DNA of 64,000 nucleotides. Origin: JBBIMP01 sp037444305 (lineage in GTDB: Bacteria; Acidobacteriota; UBA6911). The notes below the pieces were generated by a model, which was not told the origin of the DNA, ran no database searches, and saw only the letters and a list, made by a program, of their open reading frames with translations. Positions 1-8,158 of this stretch are shown here, piece by piece; positions within the stretch are counted from its first letter, which is position 1, and every line of letters starts with the position of its first letter. The position numbers and the translations under genes were made by a program. The stretch spans positions 1 through 64,000 of the forward strand of contig JBBIMP010000021.1 of assembly GCA_037444305.1 (NCBI GenBank), written 5' to 3'.

Positions 1-1
1 G

Positions 2-391
2 CGACCCCCAGATTTCATGAAGGTGAAGCAGTTTCTGAACCTGACGGACGCGCAGTTTGAAAAACTGATGGAGCTCAGGCAGAACTTCGAAAGATTTGTC
101 CGCCCCAGACACGAAGCGCTCGCACAGCTGGATCGACAGCTCCACCAGTCGCTTGCCTCGGGCCAGGCAACGGCGGCCAGCGCGGGGGAAATCATTCTGA
201 AACAGCACACCCTGCGCCAGGAAATCGCCGCCGCCAACGCCCAGAAGTTCCAGGCGTTCATGGGGATGCTCGAAAAGGAGCAGGCGGACAAGATGGGCGC
301 CATCCGTATGGCGGCTTTGGTCGAGCCGATCTTCGATGCCTTCAAGCACCTGGGATTGGTGCCCCCGCCCCCTCCGCCGCCGCAGAAATAG
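2..391 (+). CDS. Spy/CpxP-like small helical protein, 5' end outside the window
   Basis: The reading frame is open from the window edge, so the N-terminus, probably with a signal peptide, is missing; the first ATG inside is at 17. The visible part is charged and helical. It has an LTDAQFEKL segment near the start, resembling the LTxxQ repeats of Spy/CpxP and heavy-metal-sensor-type periplasmic proteins, then Glu/Gln/Arg-rich helices, and it ends in a run of seven prolines before QK. By family such proteins act as periplasmic chaperones or envelope-stress sensors. That role is inferred from composition and one motif. It could also be any helical periplasmic protein. Confidence 0.55.
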   Translation, partial: RPPDFMKVKQFLNLTDAQFEKLMELRQNFERFVRPRHEALAQLDRQLHQSLASGQATAASAGEIILKQHTLRQEIAAANAQKFQAFMGMLEKEQADKMGAIRMAALVEPIFDAFKHLGLVPPPPPPPQK

Positions 392-510
392 GCGGTGCGG
401 TGGGAGTGACGCCGGAACAGCGGCAGCAGGGATACCCGGTCGTTGCCCGCAGGCCCGGCGACCATAAGACGCGATCCCCGTGCGCGGCTGTGGCCGCAGG
501 GGGCCGCGGT

Positions 511-936
511 TTATCGGGTGGCTTGCGCCCCTGAATCAGCCCCTGCGAGGTAGAGTTCCCGGTAGATAACCTCCAACCTGGGGCCGGCCTCAAGGTGCAG
601 CGACGCCAGATCCGCGATAATCGCATCCCGCTGCCCGAGAATGGCCTCCAGCGTCGCCTTCAGCTTCGCGTCGTCCGTGGCGTTTGCGGCATCCCTCACC
701 TGATCGAAGAACTTCGTCGAGTGTTCCCGCGCTTTGCCGAAATTGTTCTGCCCGACCTCGAGCAAGACCATACCCAGCTCGCCCAGCAGGGACAGCACCC
801 GGAGACGATCCTGGGTCCCGGCAAGCTCAACTCTCAGATTCGCGGTTTTGAGCGCCCCCGGAACGTATCCCGCCAGGAAAGCAGCAATCACCAACACGAG
901 CGAAACGACAAACTTGGTTTTCCACGTCATGGCCAT
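511..936 (-). CDS. Small single-pass membrane protein of unknown function
   Basis: About 141 residues from the ATG at 936, which follows a GAGGGG ribosome-binding sequence; a longer frame to 1086 exists but lacks a good site. MAMTWKTK is followed by a hydrophobic segment (about residues 9-27, VVSLVLVIAAFLAGYVPG), a signal anchor or single transmembrane helix. The remainder is amphipathic and helical, rich in Leu, Ala, Arg and Glu, and probably lies in the periplasm. No known domain was recognised. The gene is convergent with the upstream Spy-like gene and divergent from the secreted protein at 1148. Function is unknown. Confidence 0.6.
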   Translation of the reverse strand: MAMTWKTKFVVSLVLVIAAFLAGYVPGALKTANLRVELAGTQDRLRVLSLLGELGMVLLEVGQNNFGKAREHSTKFFDQVRDAANATDDAKLKATLEAILGQRDAIIADLASLHLEAGPRLEVIYRELYLAGADSGAQATR

Positions 937-1147
937 AGGAGTTCGCCCCTCAAACTGGATGGCGCCGGAATCGGCGCAGGAGGCTTCAGGCGTTTCATGG
1001 ACCGGTTCAGGGTAGCACGGAGTACCCCAACCATCCGCCATCTTTATACACCCGGCCGCGAAAAGCCTTGGCCGGCGTAGTATCATTTGAGTCTCGGCGG
1101 GGTGCCGTGAGCGAAATCATCCAACCAAAATACTCGGGAGAAAAACC

Positions 1148-2176
1148 ATGCCAAAGATTCGATTTGCCTTCCTGTTGTTCCTGGCCCTCCTTCTGTGTCC
1201 CGCCGGCGCGCTCCGGGCCGATGTAAAAACCCAGGAGAAGACCCTCTTCAAGTTCGAAGGGATGATCGGCCGCATGGCCGGCCTGTTCGGCGGCAAGGAG
1301 GCACGCGAAGGTGTCGTGAGCACTATCGCCGTCAAGGGCAACCGAAAAGCCGAGCTGGACTCCAATAGCGGCGAGATCATAGATCTCGATGAAGAGAGGA
1401 TCTACCGGCTCGACATCAAAAAGAAAAGTTACCAGGTGATCACTTTTGAGGAGCTTCGCCGCCAGATGCGGGAGGCCCAGAAGGAGGCCGAAAAGGCCGC
1501 ACGCGAGCAGGCTGGCGGAAAGGAACCGCAGGAAGCCGGCAAGCCCGAAAAGGAAATGGAAGTCGACTTCAGCCTGCGGGAATCAGGCCAGAGGAAAGCC
1601 ATAAACGGGCACGACTGCCGCGAGGTAATCATGACGGTCACCTTCCGGGAAAAAGGAAAAACGCTGGAAGAGTCCGGGGGACTGATCCTGACTTCCAACA
1701 CCTGGCTCACCAAGACCATCCCCGCGCTGAAGGAGATCAACGATTTCGACCTGCGCTACGCGGAGAAGCTCGGAAGCACCGTCGGCATCGGAGCTTCGGC
1801 AGAACAGATGGCCATGATCATGGGCATGTATCCCGGTATGAAAGACGTCCTCGGCCGGATGCAGGTCGAAAACGTGAACCTGGATGGAACCGCCGTCCTG
1901 ACGCAAGTCACGATGGAGGGGGTCAAGGGCGCCGAGGAGATGGCCAGGGAGCAGGCGTCGGCCAAGGAAAGGGAGCGCGAGGAGGGCAACGTCGGCTCCC
2001 TCGGCGGTCTCGGCGGCCTGCTCGGACGCAAAATAGCCCGCAAAGCCGCCGACAAGGACGAAGGCCCGAAAGCCCGCTCGACGATCTTCACCTCGACCAC
2101 GGAGCTCATGAAGGTATTCCCCGGCGTGGCGGATTCCGAGATGCAGATTCCCGCGGGTTTCAAGGAGAAGAAATAG
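1148..2176 (+). CDS. Secreted protein of unknown function (342 aa)
   Basis: The N-terminus is a clear Sec signal peptide (KIRFAFLLFLALLLCPAGALRA, with cleavage likely near residue 24), so the protein is periplasmic or surface-exposed. The mature part contains a beta-rich region around residues 60-180 and very charged helical stretches (about 105-135 and 255-300). It also has a Gly-rich GGLGGLLG segment. A segment near residues 150-180, with NGHDCREVIMTV, resembles the extracellular proteins in which a lipid-binding-like fold reports on a protected residue, but I cannot name the family. The start is supported by GGGAG eight bases upstream. tapT begins ten bases after its stop, so the two are probably cotranscribed. 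Confidence 0.7.
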   Translation: MPKIRFAFLLFLALLLCPAGALRADVKTQEKTLFKFEGMIGRMAGLFGGKEAREGVVSTIAVKGNRKAELDSNSGEIIDLDEERIYRLDIKKKSYQVITFEELRRQMREAQKEAEKAAREQAGGKEPQEAGKPEKEMEVDFSLRESGQRKAINGHDCREVIMTVTFREKGKTLEESGGLILTSNTWLTKTIPALKEINDFDLRYAEKLGSTVGIGASAEQMAMIMGMYPGMKDVLGRMQVENVNLDGTAVLTQVTMEGVKGAEEMAREQASAKEREREEGNVGSLGGLGGLLGRKIARKAADKDEGPKARSTIFTSTTELMKVFPGVADSEMQIPAGFKEKK

Positions 2177-2185
2177 GCACGGTCG

Positions 2186-2869
2186 ATGGAATTTCGGAAA
2201 TACCGTCATCCCAGGTGCGGCGGCTGCGGCCTCCACGATCACCTGTGCGCCTGCTCGATCCTGCCGCGAGTGCAGAGCAACGTGCCCATCGTGATCGTGC
2301 AGCACCTGTGCGAGGGTCTCAAGCCGACGAACACCGCGCGCCTGTTCCGAAGAATGGTGGAGGGCTGCACTCTGCTGCCGTGGGTCCGCCGCGGCGAGGA
2401 GTTCGATCCGGGCCCGCTTGCCGATAAGGGCATTGTCTGGACGCTTCTCTTCCCGCGCGCCGACGCCGTGCCGATGGAGTGCACCCCCGGTGCGGAGGGC
2501 CGGCGGCGCGGCTTTGTCCTGCTGGACGGAACGTGGCGCCAGTGCGCCCGGATGTCGCGGCGCGTGCCCTTCGTGAAGGATTTTCCCTGCATGGCGCTGC
2601 CCGCAGGCGCCTCTTCGCGCTGGCCGATTCGCACCCAACGCCATCCCGCGGGCCTGTGCACCGCGGAGGCCGGCATCCGCCTGCTCGAGATGGCCGGCGA
2701 GATCGAATCCTCCAGGCTCCTGGGGAGGGCACTGGACTGCATCACCGCCCGCCTCCTCTACATGAGGGGGGTGCTGGCATCCCCGGACCCGCCGGAAGAC
2801 TGGACGCCTCGAGGCCGCGGGCGGGAGGCCCGCAGCCCCGCAGATCCCATCGGTGAGGATTGCCTATGA
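2186..2869 (+). CDS. tapT: DTW-domain tRNA-uridine aminocarboxypropyltransferase
   Basis: This matches the DTW family (TapT/TuaA), which transfers the 3-amino-3-carboxypropyl group of S-adenosylmethionine to uridine in tRNA to give acp3U. The N-terminus has a metal-binding-like cysteine cluster (CGGCGLHDHLCAC, residues about 11-23). The family signature appears as LLDGTWRQ near residue 113, where most members have D-[ST]-W. The conserved IRTQRHPAGLCTAEA segment lies near residue 150. The length, 227 aa, is normal. The C-terminal 25 residues are low-complexity and Arg/Pro-rich. The stop overlaps the end of a degraded antisense gene remnant. Confidence 0.85.
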   Translation: MEFRKYRHPRCGGCGLHDHLCACSILPRVQSNVPIVIVQHLCEGLKPTNTARLFRRMVEGCTLLPWVRRGEEFDPGPLADKGIVWTLLFPRADAVPMECTPGAEGRRRGFVLLDGTWRQCARMSRRVPFVKDFPCMALPAGASSRWPIRTQRHPAGLCTAEAGIRLLEMAGEIESSRLLGRALDCITARLLYMRGVLASPDPPEDWTPRGRGREARSPADPIGEDCL

Positions 2870-3022
2870 GGGTGCGGCAGTCGCCTCCGCTTTGTGCTTT
2901 CGGGGGGGCAGCAGCGGCAGGTCGATCCAGAAAAAACGCGCGGCGGTCCTCCAGGCGATGTTCTCCCGCTGGTCGTCGGGAAATTCCAGTTCCTGAAGGA
3001 ATTTGAGATAGGGGCTCCCCTT
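2864..3022 (-). pseudogene. C-terminal remnant of an amidohydrolase-like gene
   Basis: On the minus strand about 50 codons end in TAG at 2864-2866 and read as a typical amidohydrolase C-terminus: a helix with KFLQELEFPDDQRENIAWR, then TAARFFWIDLP, resembling the last helix of metal-dependent hydrolases related to Amidohydro_2. There is no start codon. The frame stops being protein-like exactly where an interspersed repeat begins at 3020. The piece overlaps the stop of tapT by a few bases. The remnant reading is seen in the sequence; the family is a moderate-confidence guess. Confidence 0.45.
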
Positions 3023-3086
3023 ATCCCGCCTTGCCCAGGGCTTACGCCTGGGCTTTCCTGTTGGACCCTTTCAGGGTCTTCGATTC
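3020..3086 (-). repeat. Interspersed hairpin repeat, copy 1 (second copy at 49488)
   Basis: About 67 bp that recur, in the opposite orientation, at 49488-49555. The unit contains two small stems, ACCCTGAAAGGGT and the CCCAGGC/GCCTGGG pair around the word ACG. It is bounded on the left by an amidohydrolase remnant and on the right by a long inverted repeat. The two copies differ at only a few positions. Confidence 0.8.
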
Positions 3087-3098
3087 CTCATTGAAGCG

Positions 3099-3173
3099 CC
3101 ATTCGGGACAGGCGCCATAACCTCGAAATATCTCGGCGTAATTTCGCGGTTATGGCGCCTGTCCCCGAAATGG
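3099..3173. repeat. Long inverted repeat next to glpK
   Basis: Left arm 3099-3122 (core GGGACAGGCGCCATAACC) and right arm 3148-3173 are complementary over about 23 bases with one or two bulges. An inner pair CGAAAT/ATTTCG extends the stem, leaving a loop of roughly eleven bases. The right end is two bases from the glpK stop codon, so it may serve as glpK's transcription terminator, though no T-run follows. The arms carry the word GGGACAGG shared with the palindromes at 33552 and 42405. Confidence 0.75.
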
Positions 3174-3175
3174 GA

Positions 3176-4690
3176 TTAGTGCTCGAGCCAGTTGAGGGTG
3201 CGCTGGACGGCCTTCTTCCAGCCGGCGAGTCCCGCTTCGCGCCTGTCTGCGCTCCATTCGGGTTCCCATGACCGCCCGGCCTGCCACTTGCCGTCGAGAT
3301 CGGACACCGACTGCCAGAAGCCCGTGGCCAGACCCGCGGCATAGGCCGCCCCGAGCGCGGTGGTCTCCAATACCACGGGACGGACCACCTCCACGCCGAG
3401 AATGTCTGCCTGCATCTGCATCAGGCTGTCGTTGGCCGCAGCGCCGCCGTCTACCTTGAGGATCTTCAGGTCGACACCGGAGTCCGACACCATGGCATCC
3501 AGAACGTCCCGGGTCTGGTAACAGATGGCTTCCAGCGTGGCCCGCGCAAGGTGGGCCCGCGTATTGTACCGCGACATCCCCACGATCACGCCCCGGGCAT
3601 CGGAGCGCCAGTACGGGGCGAAGAGACCGGAGAAAGCGGGGACAAAGTACATTCCGCCGCTGTCCTCCACGCTGTTGGCCAGGGCCTCGATCTCCCCCGC
3701 GCTCCCGATGATACCCAGCTGGTCCCGCAGCCACTGCACGGCGGATCCGGTCACTGCGATGGAGCCTTCCAGCGCATACACAGGCTGCTCGCCGCCCAGC
3801 TTGTAGCAGAGTGTGGTGAGCAGTCCGCTCTTCGAAGTCACGCTTTCGTTGCCCGTGTTCAGCAGCATGAAATTTCCGGTGCCATACGTGTTCTTGGCGG
3901 TACCCGGGGCGAGGCAGACCTGGCCCACCATGGCGGCCTGCTGATCCCCAAGGTCCGCGCACAGCGGGACCTCGCCGCCGACCGGCCCGGAACGCCGCGT
4001 CAGGCCATAGAAGGCCGGATCGGAGGACGGCCGGATCGCGGGGAGCATGCTCCGTGGAACGCCGAAAAGGGAGAGAAGTTCGTCATCCCAGTCGAGCGTC
4101 AGGAGATTCATCAGCATGGTCCGGCTGGCATTGGTCACATCGGTGACGTGCGCGCCGCCGTCGGGCCCGCCGGTCAGGTTCCAGATCAACCACGTGTCGG
4201 GATTGCCGAACAGCGCCTCTCCTTTTGCGGCCGCCTCCCGGACGCCGCTCACGTTTTCGAGAATCCACTGGAGCTTCCCGGCGGAAAAGTACGTGGCCGG
4301 CGGCAGCCCCGCTTTGGAGCGGATGATCTCCCCCTTGCCCTCCTTTTCAAGCCTGCTGACGATCTTCGCCGTGCGCGTGTCCTGCCACACGATTGCGTTG
4401 CAGTACGGCTGCCCGGTGCGTGGATTCCATACGATGGTGGTTTCGCGCTGGTTGGTGATGCCGATGGCGGCCAGCCGGCCACGGCTGATCTTTGCTTTTG
4501 AAATCGCCCCCCTGATGGTCTCGCCGGTCCGTTCCATTATTTCCAGCGGATCGTGCTCCACCCATCCCGGCTGCGGCATGATCTGTGCGTGCTCAAGCTG
4601 GTGCCGGGCCACCTCGCTCCCACTGCGGTCAAAAATCATGAATCTGGTGCTGCTTGTCCCCTGGTCGATCGCCCCAACAAATTCGCTCAT
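3176..4690 (-). CDS. glpK: Glycerol kinase
   Basis: FGGY-family kinase of 504 residues that phosphorylates glycerol to sn-glycerol 3-phosphate with ATP in the cytoplasm. The N-terminus has the phosphate-binding signature GAIDQGTSSTRF (residues 5-16), followed by GITNQRETTIVW and an AIVWQDTRT motif. The C-terminal ATPase half has KVDGGAAANDSLMQMQ and ETTALGAAYAAGL. The ATG at 4690 was chosen over an upstream in-frame start at 4765, which would run into glpF, because homology begins at MSEF. It lies 34 bases downstream of glpF in the same direction, so the two form a glpFK operon. Product and pathway are certain by family. Confidence 0.97.
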   Translation of the reverse strand: MSEFVGAIDQGTSSTRFMIFDRSGSEVARHQLEHAQIMPQPGWVEHDPLEIMERTGETIRGAISKAKISRGRLAAIGITNQRETTIVWNPRTGQPYCNAIVWQDTRTAKIVSRLEKEGKGEIIRSKAGLPPATYFSAGKLQWILENVSGVREAAAKGEALFGNPDTWLIWNLTGGPDGGAHVTDVTNASRTMLMNLLTLDWDDELLSLFGVPRSMLPAIRPSSDPAFYGLTRRSGPVGGEVPLCADLGDQQAAMVGQVCLAPGTAKNTYGTGNFMLLNTGNESVTSKSGLLTTLCYKLGGEQPVYALEGSIAVTGSAVQWLRDQLGIIGSAGEIEALANSVEDSGGMYFVPAFSGLFAPYWRSDARGVIVGMSRYNTRAHLARATLEAICYQTRDVLDAMVSDSGVDLKILKVDGGAAANDSLMQMQADILGVEVVRPVVLETTALGAAYAAGLATGFWQSVSDLDGKWQAGRSWEPEWSADRREAGLAGWKKAVQRTLNWLEH

Positions 4691-4724
4691 GATTGAACCT
4701 CGCAAATGACCGGCTGACGGCCTG

Positions 4725-5474
4725 CTAGAAACCCACGAACTGGTACAGCACGGCGCCGATGACACCGCCCACGAGGGGAGCCGCTACCGGAATCCAGGCA
4801 TAGCCCCAGTCGGAGCCGCCCTTTCCCGCCACCGGCAGGAGGGCGTGAGCGATGCGCGGCCCGAGGTCGCGCGCGGGGTTGATCGCGTAGCCGGTCGGGC
4901 CGCCCAGCGAAAGGCCGATGCCCCACACCAGGAGCCCGACCAGAAACGGCTGGAAGCCCTTGCTGAAGGCGATCGAGAGGTCGAGGTTGCCCGGTTGGGT
5001 CAGGTGCTGGGAATTGGCGCCGATGGCCAGGATGCAGAAGACCAGGACGATGGTACCGATGACTTCCACGAGGAAGTTGCTCCCCCGGTGGCGGATGGCG
5101 GGCGCAGTGCAGAAGACGGCGAGTTTCGCAGCTTTGTCTTCCGTCACCGCCCAGTGCGGATAATAGGAAAGCCAGACCACGACCCCGCCGAGGAATCCGC
5201 CGACAAGCTGGGCGAGGACGTAGCCTGGAACCAGCGCCCAGTCAAAGGCGCCGATGGAGGCCAGCCCGAGGGTCACGGCCGGATTGATGTGCGCCCCGCT
5301 GACGCGGCCCACGGTGTAGACCGCCAGCGCCACTGCCAGTCCCCACCCCGTGGCGATGACGATCCAGCCGGAGTTCTGGCCCTTGGATCGATTGAGGACC
5401 ACATTGGCGACGACGCCGTCCCCGAAGATGATCAACAGCATTGTGCCTACCATTTCTGCAAGATAGAGCGACAT
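4725..5474 (-). CDS. glpF: Glycerol uptake facilitator (aquaglyceroporin)
   Basis: MIP-family channel of 249 residues with six hydrophobic segments and the two pore motifs, HINPAVT (about residue 63) and AINPARD (about residue 201). The Asp after the second NPAR is typical of glycerol-conducting rather than water-only channels. It passes glycerol across the inner membrane, where GlpK traps it by phosphorylation. The ATG at 5474 has AGGAGGT seven bases upstream; a GTG two codons earlier is too close to that site. Transcription starts in the same intergenic region as glpD, next to the palindrome at 5634. Confidence 0.95.
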   Translation of the reverse strand: MSLYLAEMVGTMLLIIFGDGVVANVVLNRSKGQNSGWIVIATGWGLAVALAVYTVGRVSGAHINPAVTLGLASIGAFDWALVPGYVLAQLVGGFLGGVVVWLSYYPHWAVTEDKAAKLAVFCTAPAIRHRGSNFLVEVIGTIVLVFCILAIGANSQHLTQPGNLDLSIAFSKGFQPFLVGLLVWGIGLSLGGPTGYAINPARDLGPRIAHALLPVAGKGGSDWGYAWIPVAAPLVGGVIGAVLYQFVGF

Positions 5475-5599
5475 CGGCACTACCTCCTGAAGCGGATTCG
5501 GAGCAGCCGCCCGGCGCGAATTGCGTGGAATCCTCGATCGGTCATCGAGATGGGGTCCGGGGGATTGGCGTCCGTTTGGTTTTGGTCATCCGGTTTTGC

Positions 5600-5645
5600 T
5601 TGACTCCGGGCACGGCATGCATATGATCGATACTTGTCTAGACAA
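5600..5645 (+). promoter_or_regulatory. glpD promoter with GntR-type operator
   Basis: TTGACT (5600-5605), a 16-base spacer and TATGAT (5622-5627) form a sigma-70-like promoter reading toward glpD. Six bases further on is the perfect 12-bp palindrome TTGTCTAGACAA (5634-5645), followed by an extra half-site AGACAA at 5648-5653. The GTCTAGAC core is the one bound by HutC-subfamily GntR regulators such as DasR/NagR. The site sits where a repressor would block initiation and lies between divergent glpF and glpD. A near-copy is at 10571. Confidence 0.7.
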
Positions 5646-5695
5646 TTAGACAAAAGCATCCATGCTGTCCACATTGAATGCGAGCCGGAGTCCTC

Positions 5696-7333
5696 ATGTC
5701 AAGCAGGATGGCACATGAACTTCATAATCAGGTCTTCGACGCAATAATCATCGGGGGCGGGATCATCGGTGCGGGCGTGGCACGCGACGCGGCCATGCGC
5801 GGGCTGAATGTCGCACTGTTCGAGCGCTTCGACTACGGGTCGGGCACCACTGCGGGGTCCACGCGGCTGATCCACGGGGGGCTGCGCTACCTGGAGATGC
5901 TGGATTTCCGGCTGGTGCGGATGGACCTGCGCGAGCGGGAAACGCTGCTCCGCATCGCACCCCACCTCGTCAAACCGCTCGAGTTCCTTCTCCCCTTTTA
6001 CGACGAGAGCGTTTACCACAGGGTGAAAATGAGGCTGGGCATGATTCTCTACGATCTGCTCGCCTTCGACAAGAGCCTGCCGAATCACCGATTTCTCACG
6101 GCTTCCGAGGTTGCCGAGTCGGAGCCCCGGCTGCGCACGCGCGGGCTGCAGGGGGCGGCCTCCTACTTCGACGCCCAGGTCAATTCCCCGGAAAGGCTCT
6201 GCCTCGAAAACATCATCGCCGCCCGGGAACGGGGCGCCGTCGCCTTCAATTATGCCCAGGTGACTTCCCTCCTGCGATCGGGCCAGACCGTCGAAGGGAT
6301 TCGCGTCCGCGACACGCTGACCGGAGAGCAACTGGAAGTCCGGGGCCGGGTGACCATCAATACGGCGGGGCCGTGGATGGATCGCGTATCCCGCGAATTC
6401 GATCCCGGGTGGAAGCCTTCGATTCGGACCACCAAGGGGATTCACTTCGCCTGCCCGAGGATAAATCAGCGTGCCCTCGTGCTCTTTTCGAAGATCGACG
6501 GCCGCCTCTTCTTTTCCATCCCCTGGCTGGGATACAGTTGGATCGGCACGACGGACACCGATTATCCCGCGGATCCGGCGGAAGCACGCGCGGAAAAGGA
6601 TGACGTGGACTACCTGCTGAGGTCCGTGCACGAGTTCTTTCCCGACCTCGGGCCTCAGTCCATTCTGTTCACCAACGCCGGCGTGCGGGCGCTCGTGAGG
6701 GAACGGGGGAGCGAGTCTTCGGTCTCCAGGCTGCACCGGATCGCCGACGGGTGGCGCAACGGGAATCCGGGAATGCTCTCCGTCCTGGGCGGAAAGATCA
6801 CCGGCTACAGGGCCATTGCCGAGGAGGTCACCGATCTGGCCTGCAGAAAGCTGCAAAAGGAGGGACCCTGCAGCACGGCTCGCGTGCCGCTCCCCGGGGG
6901 AAGCGCAGGAGAGGCTGCAAGTCCGCCCGCGGGGATGGCCCCGCGAACCGCGGAGCACATTCGGCGGCTGTATGGCAGCCGGGCGCATCGGGTGATGAGC
7001 CTGGCCGCCGGCGATCCGGGCCTGCAGCAGCTGCTTTCTCCGGAGGAGCCCGACATCGCCGCGCAGGTTGTATACTCAGTTCGCTTCGAGCAGTGCGAGC
7101 GGACCGCGGACTTCCTGGAGCGCCGGACGCTGCTCGGTTTCTCGCCGGACCAGGGGAAATCCGCCCAGTCGGCGGTGGCGGCCCTGATGGGACGCGAGCT
7201 GGACTGGTCGCCGGAGCGCCAGGCGCAGGAAATCGAGCACTGCGAGAGCAGGCGCCGGGATACACAGCGGTGGGCCGCGGAGGTGGCGGACCGCAGCCCT
7301 GCAGGCATGGAAGCCTGCGCCACTTCAACGTGA
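5696..7333 (+). CDS. glpD: FAD-dependent glycerol-3-phosphate dehydrogenase
   Basis: Oxidises sn-glycerol 3-phosphate to dihydroxyacetone phosphate at the membrane and passes electrons to quinone. The ADP-binding fold AIIIGGGIIGAGVARDAAMRG lies near residues 17-37. The family segments SGTTAGSTRLIHGGLRYLE and WIGTTDTDYP, and the C-terminal DAO_C helical domain (from about residue 400, with VVYSVRFEQCERTADFLERR), are all present. Length, about 545 aa, is normal. The ATG at 5696 has GGAG six bases upstream; an alternative ATG at 5678 lies in frame. It opens the glpD-gntR-glpT-glpQ gene string. Confidence 0.96.
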   Translation: MSSRMAHELHNQVFDAIIIGGGIIGAGVARDAAMRGLNVALFERFDYGSGTTAGSTRLIHGGLRYLEMLDFRLVRMDLRERETLLRIAPHLVKPLEFLLPFYDESVYHRVKMRLGMILYDLLAFDKSLPNHRFLTASEVAESEPRLRTRGLQGAASYFDAQVNSPERLCLENIIAARERGAVAFNYAQVTSLLRSGQTVEGIRVRDTLTGEQLEVRGRVTINTAGPWMDRVSREFDPGWKPSIRTTKGIHFACPRINQRALVLFSKIDGRLFFSIPWLGYSWIGTTDTDYPADPAEARAEKDDVDYLLRSVHEFFPDLGPQSILFTNAGVRALVRERGSESSVSRLHRIADGWRNGNPGMLSVLGGKITGYRAIAEEVTDLACRKLQKEGPCSTARVPLPGGSAGEAASPPAGMAPRTAEHIRRLYGSRAHRVMSLAAGDPGLQQLLSPEEPDIAAQVVYSVRFEQCERTADFLERRTLLGFSPDQGKSAQSAVAALMGRELDWSPERQAQEIEHCESRRRDTQRWAAEVADRSPAGMEACATST

Positions 7334-7353
7334 TAGGGAGGCAAGGGAAACCC

Positions 7354-8154
7354 ATGCCCGACAGGCCGGCGATTCACCACGAACTCCCGCTCTACATACA
7401 GATCACGGAGGCGCTGCGCCGCGAGATCCTCTCCGGAAACCGCCCGCCGCACTCCAAGCTCCCCTCCGAGCACGAACTGGCGCAGATGTTCGGGGTGGCG
7501 CGCGCGACCGTGCGCTGCGCCCTCGCCCGGCTCCAGGACGATGGCCTGACCTACGGAAAACGGGCGGTGGGGAACTTCGTCGCGGAACCGAAAATCGACC
7601 AGGACCTCGACCGCCTTTTCGGATTCAGCGAGCTGATGGTCTACCGCGGATTCAAGCCCGGTTCGCGCCTGCTCGGGACCGAGTTGCGCCAGGTGTCCTC
7701 GGTCGACTCCCCGCTGCTCCGAAACCTCAGGCTAAGGCTGGGCGAAAACGTCTACACCATCCGCCGGCTGCGGCTCGCAAGCGGCAGGCCGCTGGTGATC
7801 GCCAACACTTTCCTGCCGGAGCGCCTCTTCCCCGGCATCCTGGACCGCGGCATCGACAAACGGTCCGTCTACCAGATCATGCACGAGGACTACGGCCTCA
7901 AGCCGGATGAGGCCGTCCAGACTTTCGAATGCGTGGCGCTGGCCGCGCAGGAGGCCGAGATCCTGCGCGTTCCCGAGGGCTCCCCCACCCTGCTCATCGA
8001 ACGGATCGGTTACGCCAGGGGAATCCCCGTGGAATACGCGGTCGACTATTATCGCGGAGACAGCACGAAATTCAGGGTCCGCCTCGGCGACGCCCAGGAG
8101 AAGCGGAACCTGCACATACAACTGGACGACAAGCCCCGAACCGCGAAGAACTGA
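7354..8154 (+). CDS. GntR-family (HutC/UTRA) transcriptional regulator of glycerol genes
   Basis: 266 residues. The N-terminal winged helix-turn-helix is intact: LYIQITEALRREILSG, then LPSEHELAQMFGVARATVR and DDGLTYGKRAVGNFV (about residues 10-75). The C-terminal UTRA effector domain follows (about 90-250), with YTIRRLRLASGRPLV and EYAVDYYRGDSTKFRV. UTRA regulators bind small phosphorylated or sugar-like ligands, so glycerol 3-phosphate or a glycerophosphodiester is a reasonable effector here (inference). It lies 20 bases after glpD and five before glpT. Palindromes with the core of HutC-type operators occur at 5634 and 10573, which fits local autoregulation and control of the TonB receptor. 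Confidence 0.92.
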   Translation: MPDRPAIHHELPLYIQITEALRREILSGNRPPHSKLPSEHELAQMFGVARATVRCALARLQDDGLTYGKRAVGNFVAEPKIDQDLDRLFGFSELMVYRGFKPGSRLLGTELRQVSSVDSPLLRNLRLRLGENVYTIRRLRLASGRPLVIANTFLPERLFPGILDRGIDKRSVYQIMHEDYGLKPDEAVQTFECVALAAQEAEILRVPEGSPTLLIERIGYARGIPVEYAVDYYRGDSTKFRVRLGDAQEKRNLHIQLDDKPRTAKN

Positions 8155-8158
8155 AACC

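Noticed and set aside
2894..3094. 66-codon plus-strand frame after tapT
   Set aside because: It runs across the antisense amidohydrolase remnant and the interspersed repeat, so it has no independent support.
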